Assembly: GCA_944325055.1 (NCBI GenBank)
Contig: CALUYP010000054.1
Location: 1-36,477, forward strand
Length of the DNA: 36,477 nucleotides
Source of the DNA: an uncultured Elusimicrobiales bacterium
GTDB lineage: Bacteria > Elusimicrobiota > Elusimicrobia > Elusimicrobiales > Elusimicrobiaceae
Direction of reading: 5' to 3'
Every line of letters starts with the position of its first letter. Position 1 is the first letter of the stretch. A program made the translations under genes and the position numbers. Positions 16,843 through 25,199 of the stretch are shown here, in pieces. Under the pieces are notes generated by a model. The model was given only the letters and a program-made list of their open reading frames with translations, searched no databases and had not been told where the DNA came from.

Positions 16843-17361
16843 ATGAGCTTTGAGCATTTTTACCAATCTTTTTTTGCGCGGGTATATAATTATGCGCGGT
16901 ATCATACTTCTTCGGATTCGGAAGCCGAGGATCTAACCGCCGCCATCTTTGAAAAATGCTACCGCCGCTTTGAAGATTATCAGGAAGGGAAAGCGTCGCT
17001 TGCGGTATGGACGTTTACCATTGCCCGAAGCGTGACGGTTGATTTCTTTCGAAGGAAAAAAATACGGGCCTTCTTTGCCTTAACAGAGGCGAAAGAAGAA
17101 CAACTAGCATCGGATCAAAACATCCTGGCTGAGCTGGAAAAAAGCGAGGAAGAGAAATTTCTCTCCTTGGCATTAAGCCAACTTAGCCATCGGGAACGGG
17201 AACTGCTAAACCTGCATTTTTTTCAACGTTTCAAACAGGCAGAAATCGCCGAAATCACAGGGATGACGCAAAGCTATGTAGGTGTTTTATTACACCGATC
17301 TGTACAAAAATTAAAACAATATATGGAAAGGAATTATGGCTCGACTTCACCCGAAAAATAA
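16843..17361 (+). CDS. ECF-type RNA polymerase sigma factor
   Basis: A 172-residue sigma-70 factor with only regions 2 and 4. Region 2 (about 1-85) contains the DLTAAIFEKCYRRF core-binding helix and WTFTIARSVTVDFFRRKK, the -10 recognition helix. An acidic linker (about 90-110) follows. Region 4 (about 112-165) has LSHRERELLNLHFFQ and the helix-turn-helix FKQAEIAEITGMTQSYVGVLLHRSV. The gene for a small membrane protein overlaps its 3' end by 26 bp, the usual arrangement of an ECF sigma with its anti-sigma factor. Promoters bearing its own recognition sequence are unknown; the leader at 16553 is the first place to look. Confidence 0.9.
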   Translation: MSFEHFYQSFFARVYNYARYHTSSDSEAEDLTAAIFEKCYRRFEDYQEGKASLAVWTFTIARSVTVDFFRRKKIRAFFALTEAKEEQLASDQNILAELEKSEEEKFLSLALSQLSHRERELLNLHFFQRFKQAEIAEITGMTQSYVGVLLHRSVQKLKQYMERNYGSTSPEK

Positions 17362-17653
17362 ATTGCCGTCGCTGTTAGAAACAGGTTTTACGATTCCCGC
17401 CAACGCCCAGGAACGCGTATGGCAGCGTCTGAACCTTCGGGAAAAAGTCCCCTTCTCCAAACGCTTGGGATGGCTCGCTGCGTTCGCCTGTGCGGTCTTG
17501 TTGGCAATCGTATATAGTTGGCCGGAATTTGACAGACCCCAACACGACATGATGCGCTACAAGCCCCACACCGCACAGCTGTATTCGCAAGCCGTAGGAG
17601 AAGCCGGCCCGTGCGGATTAGAACAAAGCGGACATTATATTCCTTTTCAGTAA
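17336..17653 (+). CDS. Small single-pass membrane protein, candidate anti-sigma factor
   Basis: 105 residues with no recognisable family domain. A cytoplasmic N-terminal part of about 43 residues (containing ERVWQRLNLREK) precedes one hydrophobic segment (about residues 45-61, LGWLAAFACAVLLAIVY). A short outer tail of about 43 residues, rich in His, Tyr and Gln, follows. There is no zinc-binding HxxxCxxC motif of ZAS anti-sigma factors. The start overlaps the sigma gene and follows AAAGGA, so the two are translationally coupled. Its position and topology argue for an anti-sigma or sensor role, but this is inference. Confidence 0.6.
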   Translation: MARLHPKNKLPSLLETGFTIPANAQERVWQRLNLREKVPFSKRLGWLAAFACAVLLAIVYSWPEFDRPQHDMMRYKPHTAQLYSQAVGEAGPCGLEQSGHYIPFQ

Positions 17654-17662
17654 GGAGCAAAT

Positions 17663-18472
17663 ATGAACTGGAAAATACTGACACTTACCGCCATCTTATG
17701 TACGGCTTTCGCCTATCATGCAGAGGCCAGACCGGATTGCAAAGCCGTTTTCCCAAATGAAGTTTTGAACGAAAAAGTCGACGCCGTCAACCTGCCTTTT
17801 GAAAATGATGCGGAGCTGATAGGCCGCTGGGAAGCGGTGGATTTTGTTCAATCCCCAAAAGACTTTAACCCTAAACAGCCGAATTACAATCCGGAAGAAT
17901 TATTTCTGAAAGAAATTATTTTCTTGCCGGAAGGGAAAATCCTAAATTCCAGATCAACTTGGACGAAAGGACACATTCTGGATCCCCAAGATCAAACGGA
18001 CGAACTGTATGAATTGCGGGAAATCAACGGGACAACCTATTTATTCCGCCAATGGAAAAGCGGAGACTATATTTGCTTGGGAAAAACGCCCTTTTACTAT
18101 GTGCTTAAAAAAACAAACGGTATCCGTATGGACGATATTAATCTGTCCTTCAAAAACGACAAAAAAGTACTTGGAAAATGGAAAACTATAGATTTTGTTT
18201 TTAACCCGGCAGATTTTACGCCGGGAGAAAAAAACTGGGCGGGAGAATTGTATATGAAAACACTGACGTTTCTGCCCAAAGGGAAAACGCCCCAATCCCC
18301 CTATATTAATTGGACAAAAGGAAAAGTGATCCACAACGTGGATCAAACCGTCTCCGCTTATGAAATAAAAAAAATAAATGGCAAAGAGTTTATGTTCTTT
18401 GAATGGAAAAGCGGCGATTATACCTTCCGCGGCAAAGATCCCGCCTATTATGTATTGGAACGTATGGATTAA
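17663..18472 (+). CDS. Secreted protein with two tandem copies of a WKSGDY-type domain
   Basis: 269 residues. A Sec signal peptide (1-22, cut after HAEA) is followed by two homologous domains at about 42-150 and 159-267. Both copies share the order GRW/GKW, a DFV...DF segment, L..K...FLP.GK, WTKG, DQT..Y.....NG, WKSGDY, G..P.YYVL. From memory, similar units occur at the C-terminus of some Firmicute BlaR1/M56-type membrane proteins and in stand-alone secreted proteins of unknown function, perhaps with a lipocalin-like beta fold. The AAGGAG site overlaps the stop of the preceding gene, so it belongs to the sigma operon and is probably the extracytoplasmic sensor or effector of that pathway. Confidence 0.75.
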   Translation: MNWKILTLTAILCTAFAYHAEARPDCKAVFPNEVLNEKVDAVNLPFENDAELIGRWEAVDFVQSPKDFNPKQPNYNPEELFLKEIIFLPEGKILNSRSTWTKGHILDPQDQTDELYELREINGTTYLFRQWKSGDYICLGKTPFYYVLKKTNGIRMDDINLSFKNDKKVLGKWKTIDFVFNPADFTPGEKNWAGELYMKTLTFLPKGKTPQSPYINWTKGKVIHNVDQTVSAYEIKKINGKEFMFFEWKSGDYTFRGKDPAYYVLERMD

Positions 18473-18481
18473 TATTTCTCT

Positions 18482-18510
18482 AACGCCCCAGCCCATCATA
18501 TTGGGGCGTT
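18482..18510 (+). terminator. Terminator of the sigma factor operon
   Basis: AACGCCCCA and TGGGGCGTT around an 11-nt loop, just after the third gene. The T-run is short (GTTTCC), so it is moderate in strength. Confidence 0.7.
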
Positions 18511-18546
18511 TCCTTGGATTAGTTTTTGTTTCCGAAGCTTATTTAC

Positions 18547-18552
18547 TATAAT
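18547..18552 (+). promoter_or_regulatory. -10 box of the potassium transporter gene, possibly leaderless
   Basis: TATAAT ends six bases before the ATG at 18559, so the expected transcription start falls on or next to the start codon. The -35 is weak (TTTTGT at 17 bp). The same spacing is found at 30113. Confidence 0.5.
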
Positions 18553-18558
18553 GGAAGT

Positions 18559-19947
18559 ATGGAACCCATTAACTGGCGGGAAGTATATACCCGGACAAAA
18601 GAATTTATTAAAATTTCTCTTAAAAAATACTCTGTTTTCCTCTTGCGGCTTACTCCCCACCAAAATATTGCGCAAGCAGTTCTTTCCTACACCTTAGTGG
18701 GCTGGATTTTACTGTCTTTGCCGTTTATGAATACAACGGACGTTTCCTTTATTGATAATCTATTTACCTCCGCCTCTGCCGTTTCCACCACCGGATTAAA
18801 CAGTGTAAACTTTGCCGAATCATATACCTTTCTAGGACAAATGATAGTTTTATTGTTAATTCAGATTGGTGGGGTAGGCTATATGACGTTCTCCTCTTTT
18901 GTGTTCTTATCTTTTTCCCAACGCCACCGCCTGCGCAAAAGCCAGCAGGAAGCTTTGTCCGCTGAAGTATCCCTGCCCAATACGTTAAAATTATCCGACT
19001 TTCTTTGGTCCGCCGTCGTATTTACCATTATTGCAGAAAGTATTGGCGCCGTTTTCTTATTTAACTATTTCCGTCATCATAATTACGGTATTTTTGATGC
19101 TGCATGGTACAGCGTTTTTCACAGCGTATCAGCTTTTTGTACGGCCGGTTTTGCGCTGTGGAGTAATGGACTAGAAAATTTTGCGGACAGCAAAACAATT
19201 AATTTTGTTATCTCGGCATTATCACTTGCCGGCGCCATGGGTTTTATTGTAGCAACTGATTTTTTTAATTTTGTACGTCGAAAAACTAAAGAAATTTCTT
19301 ATACTACAAAAATTATTATTGTTATTACTCTCTGTTTAGTTTGCGTAGGCACTTTTACGCTCTTCATAACCTCTCCGAGGATTACCCTTTTAGAAGCTTT
19401 CTTCCAATCGGTAACCGCTATGACTACGGCGGGATATAATACCATTAATATTGGAGAACTTTCTTCCTGCTCTCTTCTTATCCTAATTTTACTGATGAGT
19501 ATCGGCGGATCTCCTTCCGGTACGGCAGGCGGTATCAAAACGACGGCCTTTGCCAGCGTACTGGCGATTATGTACAACCGTTTGCGTTTAAACAACCGCA
19601 TAGAATTTTTGGGTCGGCGTATCCCGTTGGTGCGTTTGTACGCCGCCACATCTACGCTGATGGTTTATATTCTTTCTCTCTTTGCCAGTATATTTCTATT
19701 GACATGGACGGAAAATTTGCCTTTTTTGAGCCTTGTCTTTGAATCAGCCTCCGCCTTGGGTACGGCGGGCCTTTCTACCGGGATTACCATGGAACTTTCT
19801 GCATGGGGAAAAATTATTATTATTGCCACCATGCTTGTAGGACGCATCGGCGTGGTTACTTTTGGAATGGCTATCTTGGGAACCGATGAAGACGAACATG
19901 ATGAGAACGAGGAAAAACCGGCCGAACGAGAAGATGTGGCTGTCTAA
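18559..19947 (+). CDS. Potassium uptake channel subunit, TrkH/KtrB family
   Basis: Translocates K+ (or Na+/K+) through a pore of four membrane-pore-membrane repeats. 462 residues from ATG 18559; a TTG in frame at 18526 lies upstream of the promoter and is rejected. The four filter segments each keep the key glycine: STTGLNS, CTAGFAL, TTAGYNT and GTAGLST. SIGGSPSGTAGGIKT is the family's gating-loop region. The C-terminal 20 residues are strongly acidic (DEDEHDENEEKP). A cytoplasmic regulatory partner (TrkA/KtrA) is required in known systems but is not adjacent. rimO follows after 20 bp, probably in the same transcript. Confidence 0.9.
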   Translation: MEPINWREVYTRTKEFIKISLKKYSVFLLRLTPHQNIAQAVLSYTLVGWILLSLPFMNTTDVSFIDNLFTSASAVSTTGLNSVNFAESYTFLGQMIVLLLIQIGGVGYMTFSSFVFLSFSQRHRLRKSQQEALSAEVSLPNTLKLSDFLWSAVVFTIIAESIGAVFLFNYFRHHNYGIFDAAWYSVFHSVSAFCTAGFALWSNGLENFADSKTINFVISALSLAGAMGFIVATDFFNFVRRKTKEISYTTKIIIVITLCLVCVGTFTLFITSPRITLLEAFFQSVTAMTTAGYNTINIGELSSCSLLILILLMSIGGSPSGTAGGIKTTAFASVLAIMYNRLRLNNRIEFLGRRIPLVRLYAATSTLMVYILSLFASIFLLTWTENLPFLSLVFESASALGTAGLSTGITMELSAWGKIIIIATMLVGRIGVVTFGMAILGTDEDEHDENEEKPAEREDVAV

Positions 19948-19967
19948 AAAAGAAGGAATTTAAATTT

Positions 19968-21263
19968 ATGAAATTTTATGTGATTAGTTTAGGATGTCCC
20001 AAAAATTTAACCAACAGTGAGGAATTCTCCGCCCGGCTGCTAGCCAAAGGACACAAAATGGTGTTTGATCCCGCCAAAGCCGACGAAATCATCATCAATA
20101 CCTGCGGTTTTATTGCTTCCGCCGTGAAAGAAGCCAAAGCTGAAATCCGCTATGCGCTGGATCTGAAAAAGGAAGGAAAAGTTAAAAGAGTGGCTGTAAC
20201 GGGATGTTTGGTAGAACGGCTTCAAGAAAAAATAGCTAAGGAATTTCCAGAACTGGATACCTTATTTTCTATTGCCGCCCAAGAAACAGTTGAAAACACC
20301 CTCAAAGAGCGCGGAACGATTTTAAAGCCGCTTCCCAAGAAACTCTGGATTCCCAAGTACAAAATGAGTTTAACCGCCCCCCACACGGCCTATTTAAAAG
20401 TAGCCGACGGCTGCAATAACCGCTGCGCCTATTGCACGATTCCGTTTATCCGAGGTTCATACCGTTCCAAACCCATAAAGCAGGTTATACAAGAAGCCAA
20501 ACTGATGATTGAAAACGGGGTCAGAGAAATTTCACTGATTGCCCAAGATACTACTTCCTATGGAATGGATTTATACGGCAAACCGCAATTGTTAGAACTT
20601 TTAGAAAAATTATTAAAATTAAAAGGCTTGGGACGCCTGCGCATTATGTACGGATACCCGCACCGCGTAACCAAGGAAATCGCCCGGTTGATGGCCAGTA
20701 CCGACAAGATTTTCCATTATATTGATATTCCGCTCCAGCACATTGCAGACCCGGTTCTTACCCGTATGAACCGCCATTGCGACGCCGCTCAGATCCGCCG
20801 TACGCTGGATATGCTTAAAACGGAAGTGCCGGATATCTCCCTGCGCACTAATTTTATTGTGGGCTTCCCTGGAGAAACGAAAAAAGATTTCAACGAACTC
20901 AAAAAATTCGTCAAAGAATACGAATTTGACAATATGGGCGTATTTGAATTTTTCCGTGAAAAAGGTACCGCCGCTTATGCGATGGAACAAATTCCCGCTC
21001 AGGTAAAACACGAACGCGCGCGCGAACTGGAAGAGGTGCAAAGCCGCGTAATAGACAAAATAAATAAGCGTCTGCTGGGCACGGTACTGGAAGCCATTTC
21101 TGACGGAGCCGACTTCGGACGCACCTATAAAGACGCTCCGGATGTGGATGGAAAGGTAACCTTTACCTGTCCCGTGGAACCGGGCCGTATTTTTAAAGCG
21201 CGCGTAATAGCGGCGCAAGGATATGAACGGGAGTTAGAACCGCTGGAAATGAATTTGGTTTAA
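19968..21263 (+). CDS. rimO: Ribosomal protein S12 methylthiotransferase
   Basis: A radical-SAM enzyme that adds a methylthio group to an aspartate of ribosomal protein S12. 431 residues, close to the family length. The N-terminal UPF0004 domain has cluster ligands Cys10 (LGCPKN), Cys46 (NTCGF) and Cys80 (TGCLVER). The radical-SAM core has Cys149, Cys153 and Cys156 in CNNRCAYC. A TRAM domain occupies the last 65 residues or so. LGCPKNLTNSE favours RimO over the related MiaB. It lies 20 bp behind the TrkH-like gene with AAGGA upstream. Confidence 0.93.
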   Translation: MKFYVISLGCPKNLTNSEEFSARLLAKGHKMVFDPAKADEIIINTCGFIASAVKEAKAEIRYALDLKKEGKVKRVAVTGCLVERLQEKIAKEFPELDTLFSIAAQETVENTLKERGTILKPLPKKLWIPKYKMSLTAPHTAYLKVADGCNNRCAYCTIPFIRGSYRSKPIKQVIQEAKLMIENGVREISLIAQDTTSYGMDLYGKPQLLELLEKLLKLKGLGRLRIMYGYPHRVTKEIARLMASTDKIFHYIDIPLQHIADPVLTRMNRHCDAAQIRRTLDMLKTEVPDISLRTNFIVGFPGETKKDFNELKKFVKEYEFDNMGVFEFFREKGTAAYAMEQIPAQVKHERARELEEVQSRVIDKINKRLLGTVLEAISDGADFGRTYKDAPDVDGKVTFTCPVEPGRIFKARVIAAQGYERELEPLEMNLV

Positions 21264-21427
21264 AAAACAGCACTCCTTTCAATTTCCTGTACCGTTAAAA
21301 ATTTTTTATTATCCGATCAGCTTTTCATTTTTATCTATTCTTTACGAAAAAGAGAAAAAATGTTCTAATCTAATATTTAACCTGCCAAAAAAACCTTTTT
21401 CCAGTAAGATAGAAGAGAGACACAAAG

Positions 21428-21970
21428 ATGACTCATTCTTTAAACTGGTTTCGGCCCGGACGGATAATTAGGGTCAACGATAAAATGCAGTCGGGATACA
21501 TCTACGCACTTACCGCATGGCCCGGACGAATTGATTCGCCCGGTTTTCATCCGGAACTTACCCCTATGCAAATGTTAGGATTAGGCGTATTTGAAGGGCA
21601 TTATCTCAATGACTGCGTGGAAGAATTTCCCGCAGAATGGTTTTCGCAGGCGGCAGGAAAGCTATCACCGCACACTCCCGACGAGACAAAAAACTGCTTT
21701 GGCGTAAAATCGCGCCAGCCCCGAAGCGAATGGCTCCGCCGCGGCTGGATTCTGCCTTTTGACCCAGACCCGCGAGGCTGGTTTCAATGGTATTGCCATT
21801 ATTGGCTGGGCAGAAGACTTCCGGAAACAGATGAACGTCAAATCAAACGCTGGGCCGCCTTTACCCGACACCGGGCCCAAGTCCTTAAAAATTGCCGTCC
21901 GGGCGACTCGAGCTGCCGCCCGCGCCAACGGCAAGCGCTTTTGCAATGGGCTTATAATCCGTTTATTTAA
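21428..21970 (+). CDS. Conserved protein of unknown function, rich in Trp and Arg
   Basis: A soluble basic 180-residue protein with no signal peptide or membrane segment. I do not recognise a named family. The C-terminal half contains a dense aromatic/charged block, DPDPRGWFQWYCHYWLGRR, then RQIKRWAAFTRHRAQ, NCRPGDSSCRPRQRQ and ALLQWAYNP. From memory, similar blocks occur in uncharacterised proteins of bacteria and fungi. The N-terminal half contains LTPMQMLGLGVFEGHYLNDC. Coding character is good and the ATG at 21428 is preceded by a purine-rich AGAAGAGAGA. It converges with the phospholipase gene, 6 bp apart, and the 160 bp upstream show no other gene. Confidence 0.8.
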   Translation: MTHSLNWFRPGRIIRVNDKMQSGYIYALTAWPGRIDSPGFHPELTPMQMLGLGVFEGHYLNDCVEEFPAEWFSQAAGKLSPHTPDETKNCFGVKSRQPRSEWLRRGWILPFDPDPRGWFQWYCHYWLGRRLPETDERQIKRWAAFTRHRAQVLKNCRPGDSSCRPRQRQALLQWAYNPFI

Positions 21971-21976
21971 CGGAAG

Positions 21977-23995
21977 CTACATTTGGTTTGTTAACGCCGT
22001 AACAATAACAGAAGTCCAAGTGATATCAATCGGCTCGGTTAATTCTTCGGAATTTTGGAAATCTTTTTCAAACAAACGCTCCGTTAATTCCTCAACAAAA
22101 GCAGGATCAGAAATTCCCAAACTCATTTCTTTATTAATATAAAGGCTCATCTTATCAAAATTAGAAGATCCGACCACCGCCCAGCCGTCATATACAGCGG
22201 CTTTGACATGGCTCATCCCGTTGTAAAAATACACCCGTACGCCATTTTTAAAAAGTTTATTAGCCATCACACGATTGTTTACATCCATAATACCAACGTC
22301 ATTTTTATCGGGCAGAATTACGCGCACGTCTACTCCGCGTCCGCGTGCGTTAATCAGTTCTTTGACGATACGGTCATCGGAAAAATAAGCGTTTTGAATA
22401 TAAATCCGTTTTTTGGCGCGCCGTATGGCTTCGCGCTGCGCGTCAAAAATTTCGGAATCATTCGGTTTAGTATACATCAAACGCACATCTATCATACCGG
22501 GCGCTTCTCGGTTAACTTCACGCTGCCGCTTACTAAAAAGTTTACGGTAAGCAGCGGCATAATCGCCGCCCCAACCGGTAAAAGACCAATTTTCATAAAA
22601 ATTTTTTACCAACCGTCCTACCACGGGTCCCTGTAAAGCCACCATCATATCATGCCAAGTATAGCGGTATTCCTGCCCAATATTCATTCCGCCCGTATAA
22701 GCGATTTTACGGTCCACGATATATACTTTACTGTGATCAAAAGTACCCCACGGATTTAAATGGGTACGGGCTTTTACCTTGGAATTTTTCCGTAAATAAG
22801 ACGTAATGTATTTAGGCATGATGAAGTTTTCATCCGTTTTTAACTCCGGGTTTTTTCCGGAATTAAGCACGGTGTTTAATTCGTCAACCACCACACGCAC
22901 GTCTATCCCTTCATTCGCCCGTTCTTTCATAACATCGGCGATGGAAAGGCCGTAGGGGTCGGCCATAAAAATGTATACATTCGTAAAAATGCTTTCCTTG
23001 GCGCGCTGCATGGCAAGCATAAAATGCGGAAAGAATTCCTCTCCGTCAATCAGCAAGGTTACAAAAGCCTTATAATTTTGTTTGCTGATTTTTTTATCCA
23101 GCCAACGGTTAAAATCCGCTAAATTCATCTCTTCCCCCGATTGGTTTAACGGCGGCACCTCATCTAAATCCCACGCGTGCGGCGGCAGGGCGGCATAGAG
23201 GGTAGAGGTACCAAAGGCCACCAACCGGTGCATCGTTGTAAAAGGCGCTTTGACGGTGCTAAATAAATGGCTTTTAACAAAAAATGAATAAATAAAAGAG
23301 AGAGAAAAACCAAGAGAGGTCATCTCCTTCTGGACTTCATAATAATCGGGCAGCTGCAGCTGCAGATTAATGTTTTTCTCCGTATCTAAATAAATAAAAG
23401 GAGAGGAAGGTACCCTGTCCAGACGCAGCAGAAAACGCGTATAAGGCTCCCCGGCAGAAGAAACCATTTTTTTGAGCTGTTCGTTTACCATCACGTCAAA
23501 TTGACGTGCATCAATCTTGCCAATGATTTCAACATCTCCGGGAGCGTCTTTTAATTGCACTAAGTCCGGCGTTCCGTCAGCGCGCCGCAAGAGCATGGTT
23601 TCATAATTTTGTATAAACAAGAGAACGCCCTGTCCTTCTCTAGGTGGGATCAACGGTTCAATGGTATTCTTTAATACATCAGTCCATTCTCTTCCTACAA
23701 TTACCACACGACGGCTGTGGTCCAATTTGGCGGAATCTTTGACGCGCTGCGGAGATAATAAAGCGATATCCACATTTCCTTCCCGCCATGCTTGACTTAA
23801 ATCCGCGGTAAAGAAAAAAGACTCACCTTGGTAATCATATTGGACGTAGAGCTGATTCCCATCCAGAAATGAATCCGAAGGATCAACTTGGTGGGAAGCC
23901 ACCTTGCGCAAAGCGTCTTGTCGTCTGGAAGAATGGCTGCAAGCGCATAGACAAACAGAAAGAAACAAACACAACAGCGTGCGAAAATAATCCAT
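21977..23995 (-). CDS. Phospholipase D-like lipoprotein (cardiolipin synthase-type)
   Basis: 672 residues. A lipoprotein signal (MDYFRTLLCLFLSVCLCAC, lipobox cysteine about 19) puts it on the outer or inner membrane surface. The last 350 residues form a bilobal PLD domain with two complete HxKx4D motifs: His421 in HSKVYIVD followed by GGMN, and His596 in HVKAAVYD followed by GSSNFD. This matches phosphatidyltransferases or phospholipases such as cardiolipin synthases. The first 320 residues or so are unlike ordinary cardiolipin synthases, which begin with two membrane helices, and I do not recognise them. The gene is followed, on the opposite strand, by the converging 180-residue gene. Confidence 0.88.
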   Translation of the reverse strand: MDYFRTLLCLFLSVCLCACSHSSRRQDALRKVASHQVDPSDSFLDGNQLYVQYDYQGESFFFTADLSQAWREGNVDIALLSPQRVKDSAKLDHSRRVVIVGREWTDVLKNTIEPLIPPREGQGVLLFIQNYETMLLRRADGTPDLVQLKDAPGDVEIIGKIDARQFDVMVNEQLKKMVSSAGEPYTRFLLRLDRVPSSPFIYLDTEKNINLQLQLPDYYEVQKEMTSLGFSLSFIYSFFVKSHLFSTVKAPFTTMHRLVAFGTSTLYAALPPHAWDLDEVPPLNQSGEEMNLADFNRWLDKKISKQNYKAFVTLLIDGEEFFPHFMLAMQRAKESIFTNVYIFMADPYGLSIADVMKERANEGIDVRVVVDELNTVLNSGKNPELKTDENFIMPKYITSYLRKNSKVKARTHLNPWGTFDHSKVYIVDRKIAYTGGMNIGQEYRYTWHDMMVALQGPVVGRLVKNFYENWSFTGWGGDYAAAYRKLFSKRQREVNREAPGMIDVRLMYTKPNDSEIFDAQREAIRRAKKRIYIQNAYFSDDRIVKELINARGRGVDVRVILPDKNDVGIMDVNNRVMANKLFKNGVRVYFYNGMSHVKAAVYDGWAVVGSSNFDKMSLYINKEMSLGISDPAFVEELTERLFEKDFQNSEELTEPIDITWTSVIVTALTNQM

Positions 23996-24040
23996 AGAAG
24001 TATTGTAGCAAATCCTTCAAAAGAGAACGGAGTATACAGT

Positions 24041-24643
24041 CTATTTTTTCAGATACGGTTTTATTGCTTCATATATCCGGTCGGCTATTATTTCGTATCC
24101 GTCGGCATTGGGATGAACCATATCGGATTTATATTGTTTTTTATTAAAAATTCCTTTTAAAATAGCGGGTACAAAAACCGCTTCTTTATCCCTGGCTAAT
24201 TTTTTATAGGCGTTGGAATATTCCCCCATACCCGGACCGCCCGTATCCACAATCACGGCGACAGCCCCCGCCTGTTGGACGGAATCGACGATTTGGCTCA
24301 CCGCTTCTACAGCATTTTGCATACTTCGTCCCTGCATATAATCATTGGCGCCAAACTCAATTAATACCATATAAGGATTCTGTGCCAACACCTCCGGCAG
24401 TCGTGCAGGAGCATTTACGGCCGTTTCGCCGGACAAACCCAAATTAATCACTTCTTGCCCCAAACGTCTGGCCAAAAAATCTGGATAAGAAGATCCTTTT
24501 GGCGCGCCATATCCCGCGGTCAGGCTGTCTCCAAACGCTACAATCGAACTGGCCGGGTTATTGACATTTTTGACTGTAGTTTTATCCCTCATAAAATAAC
24601 AAATGCACCCGATGATTAAAAGAAGAATGATTATTTTTTTCAT
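24041..24643 (-). CDS. GDSL/SGNH-type esterase (TesA-like)
   Basis: A 200-residue hydrolase of the SGNH superfamily, related to E. coli TesA (acyl-CoA thioesterase I/lysophospholipase L1). The four blocks are visible: Ser40 in FGDSLTAGYG, Gly in NLGLSGE, Asn in EFGANDY, and Asp174/His177 in DMVHPNADGY. The N-terminus is KK followed by nine hydrophobic residues and IIGC, so it is exported, either as a lipoprotein (Cys13) or with a membrane anchor. It lies 45 bp upstream of the phospholipase-like gene on the same strand, so the two may form a lipid-remodelling operon. Confidence 0.88.
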   Translation of the reverse strand: MKKIIILLLIIGCICYFMRDKTTVKNVNNPASSIVAFGDSLTAGYGAPKGSSYPDFLARRLGQEVINLGLSGETAVNAPARLPEVLAQNPYMVLIEFGANDYMQGRSMQNAVEAVSQIVDSVQQAGAVAVIVDTGGPGMGEYSNAYKKLARDKEAVFVPAILKGIFNKKQYKSDMVHPNADGYEIIADRIYEAIKPYLKK

Positions 24644-24705
24644 AAGTGTTTTTTTATTATAACAAATATTCTTATTAAACCCTGTATAAACAAAATAAAA
24701 AAAGG

Positions 24706-24731
24706 TTGACTTTTCTCTTCTTTATTATAAG
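24706..24731 (+). promoter_or_regulatory. Candidate promoter of cdd
   Basis: TTGACT (24706-24711) is a strong -35. The best -10 is TATAAG (24726-24731) at a short 14-bp spacing, or an overlapping AAGAAT at 17 bp. The leader to ATG 24741 would be only a few bases. Confidence 0.45.
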
Positions 24732-24740
24732 AATAAGGAT

Positions 24741-25172
24741 ATGGCAGCTCCGTTAACAAAATCCGAAGAAAATGCTTTATTAGAAGCCGCGCAAGTGGCG
24801 CGGCAAAGGTCTTATTCTCCGTATTCAGGTTTTGCGGTGGGAGCTGCGGTGCTTACGGAGGACGGGAACATTTTTGCGGGTACCAACATCGAGAATGTTT
24901 CTTACGGACTGACCGTCTGCGCCGAACGAAATGCTATTTTTACCGCCGTTGGAGCGGGTGCAAGAAAGCTGCGGGCATTGGTTTTGGTAACGCAAAAAGT
25001 ACCGGGTGCTTTGTTTAATTCTCCGTGCGGCGCCTGCCGTCAAGTGATGGCCGAATTTATGGAGCCGCATACGCCCGTTCTGATTGCCGTTTTGAAGCAA
25101 AACAAACGCACCGTTTACCGTAAAACGTTGCGGGATTTAATGCCTTTTCCGTTTGAAAATTTTGCAAGATAG
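24741..25172 (+). CDS. cdd: Cytidine deaminase
   Basis: Deaminates cytidine and deoxycytidine to uridine forms in pyrimidine salvage. 143 residues, matching the small tetrameric class. The zinc site is Cys60 with catalytic Glu62 (CAERNA) plus Cys96 and Cys99 (PCGACRQ). SPYSGFAVGAA is the substrate-binding N-terminal motif. AAGG stands just before the ATG. A terminator follows, so it is probably its own unit, although the gal genes begin only 36 bp later. Confidence 0.94.
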   Translation: MAAPLTKSEENALLEAAQVARQRSYSPYSGFAVGAAVLTEDGNIFAGTNIENVSYGLTVCAERNAIFTAVGAGARKLRALVLVTQKVPGALFNSPCGACRQVMAEFMEPHTPVLIAVLKQNKRTVYRKTLRDLMPFPFENFAR

Positions 25173-25174
25173 AC

Positions 25175-25199
25175 ACGCGGCTTTTGCCGCGTATTTTTT
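25175..25199 (+). terminator. Terminator or attenuator between cdd and galM
   Basis: ACGCGGC, loop TTTT, GCCGCGT, A, then six T. It ends nine bases before the galM ATG and adjoins its GGGGG ribosome site. No promoter fits between it and galM, so gal transcription must read through it or start inside cdd. Confidence 0.8.

Noticed and set aside
20619-21218. Minus-strand ORF (199 codons) opposite rimO
   Set aside because: Shadow frame of a well-supported radical-SAM gene, with no ribosome site or family resemblance.
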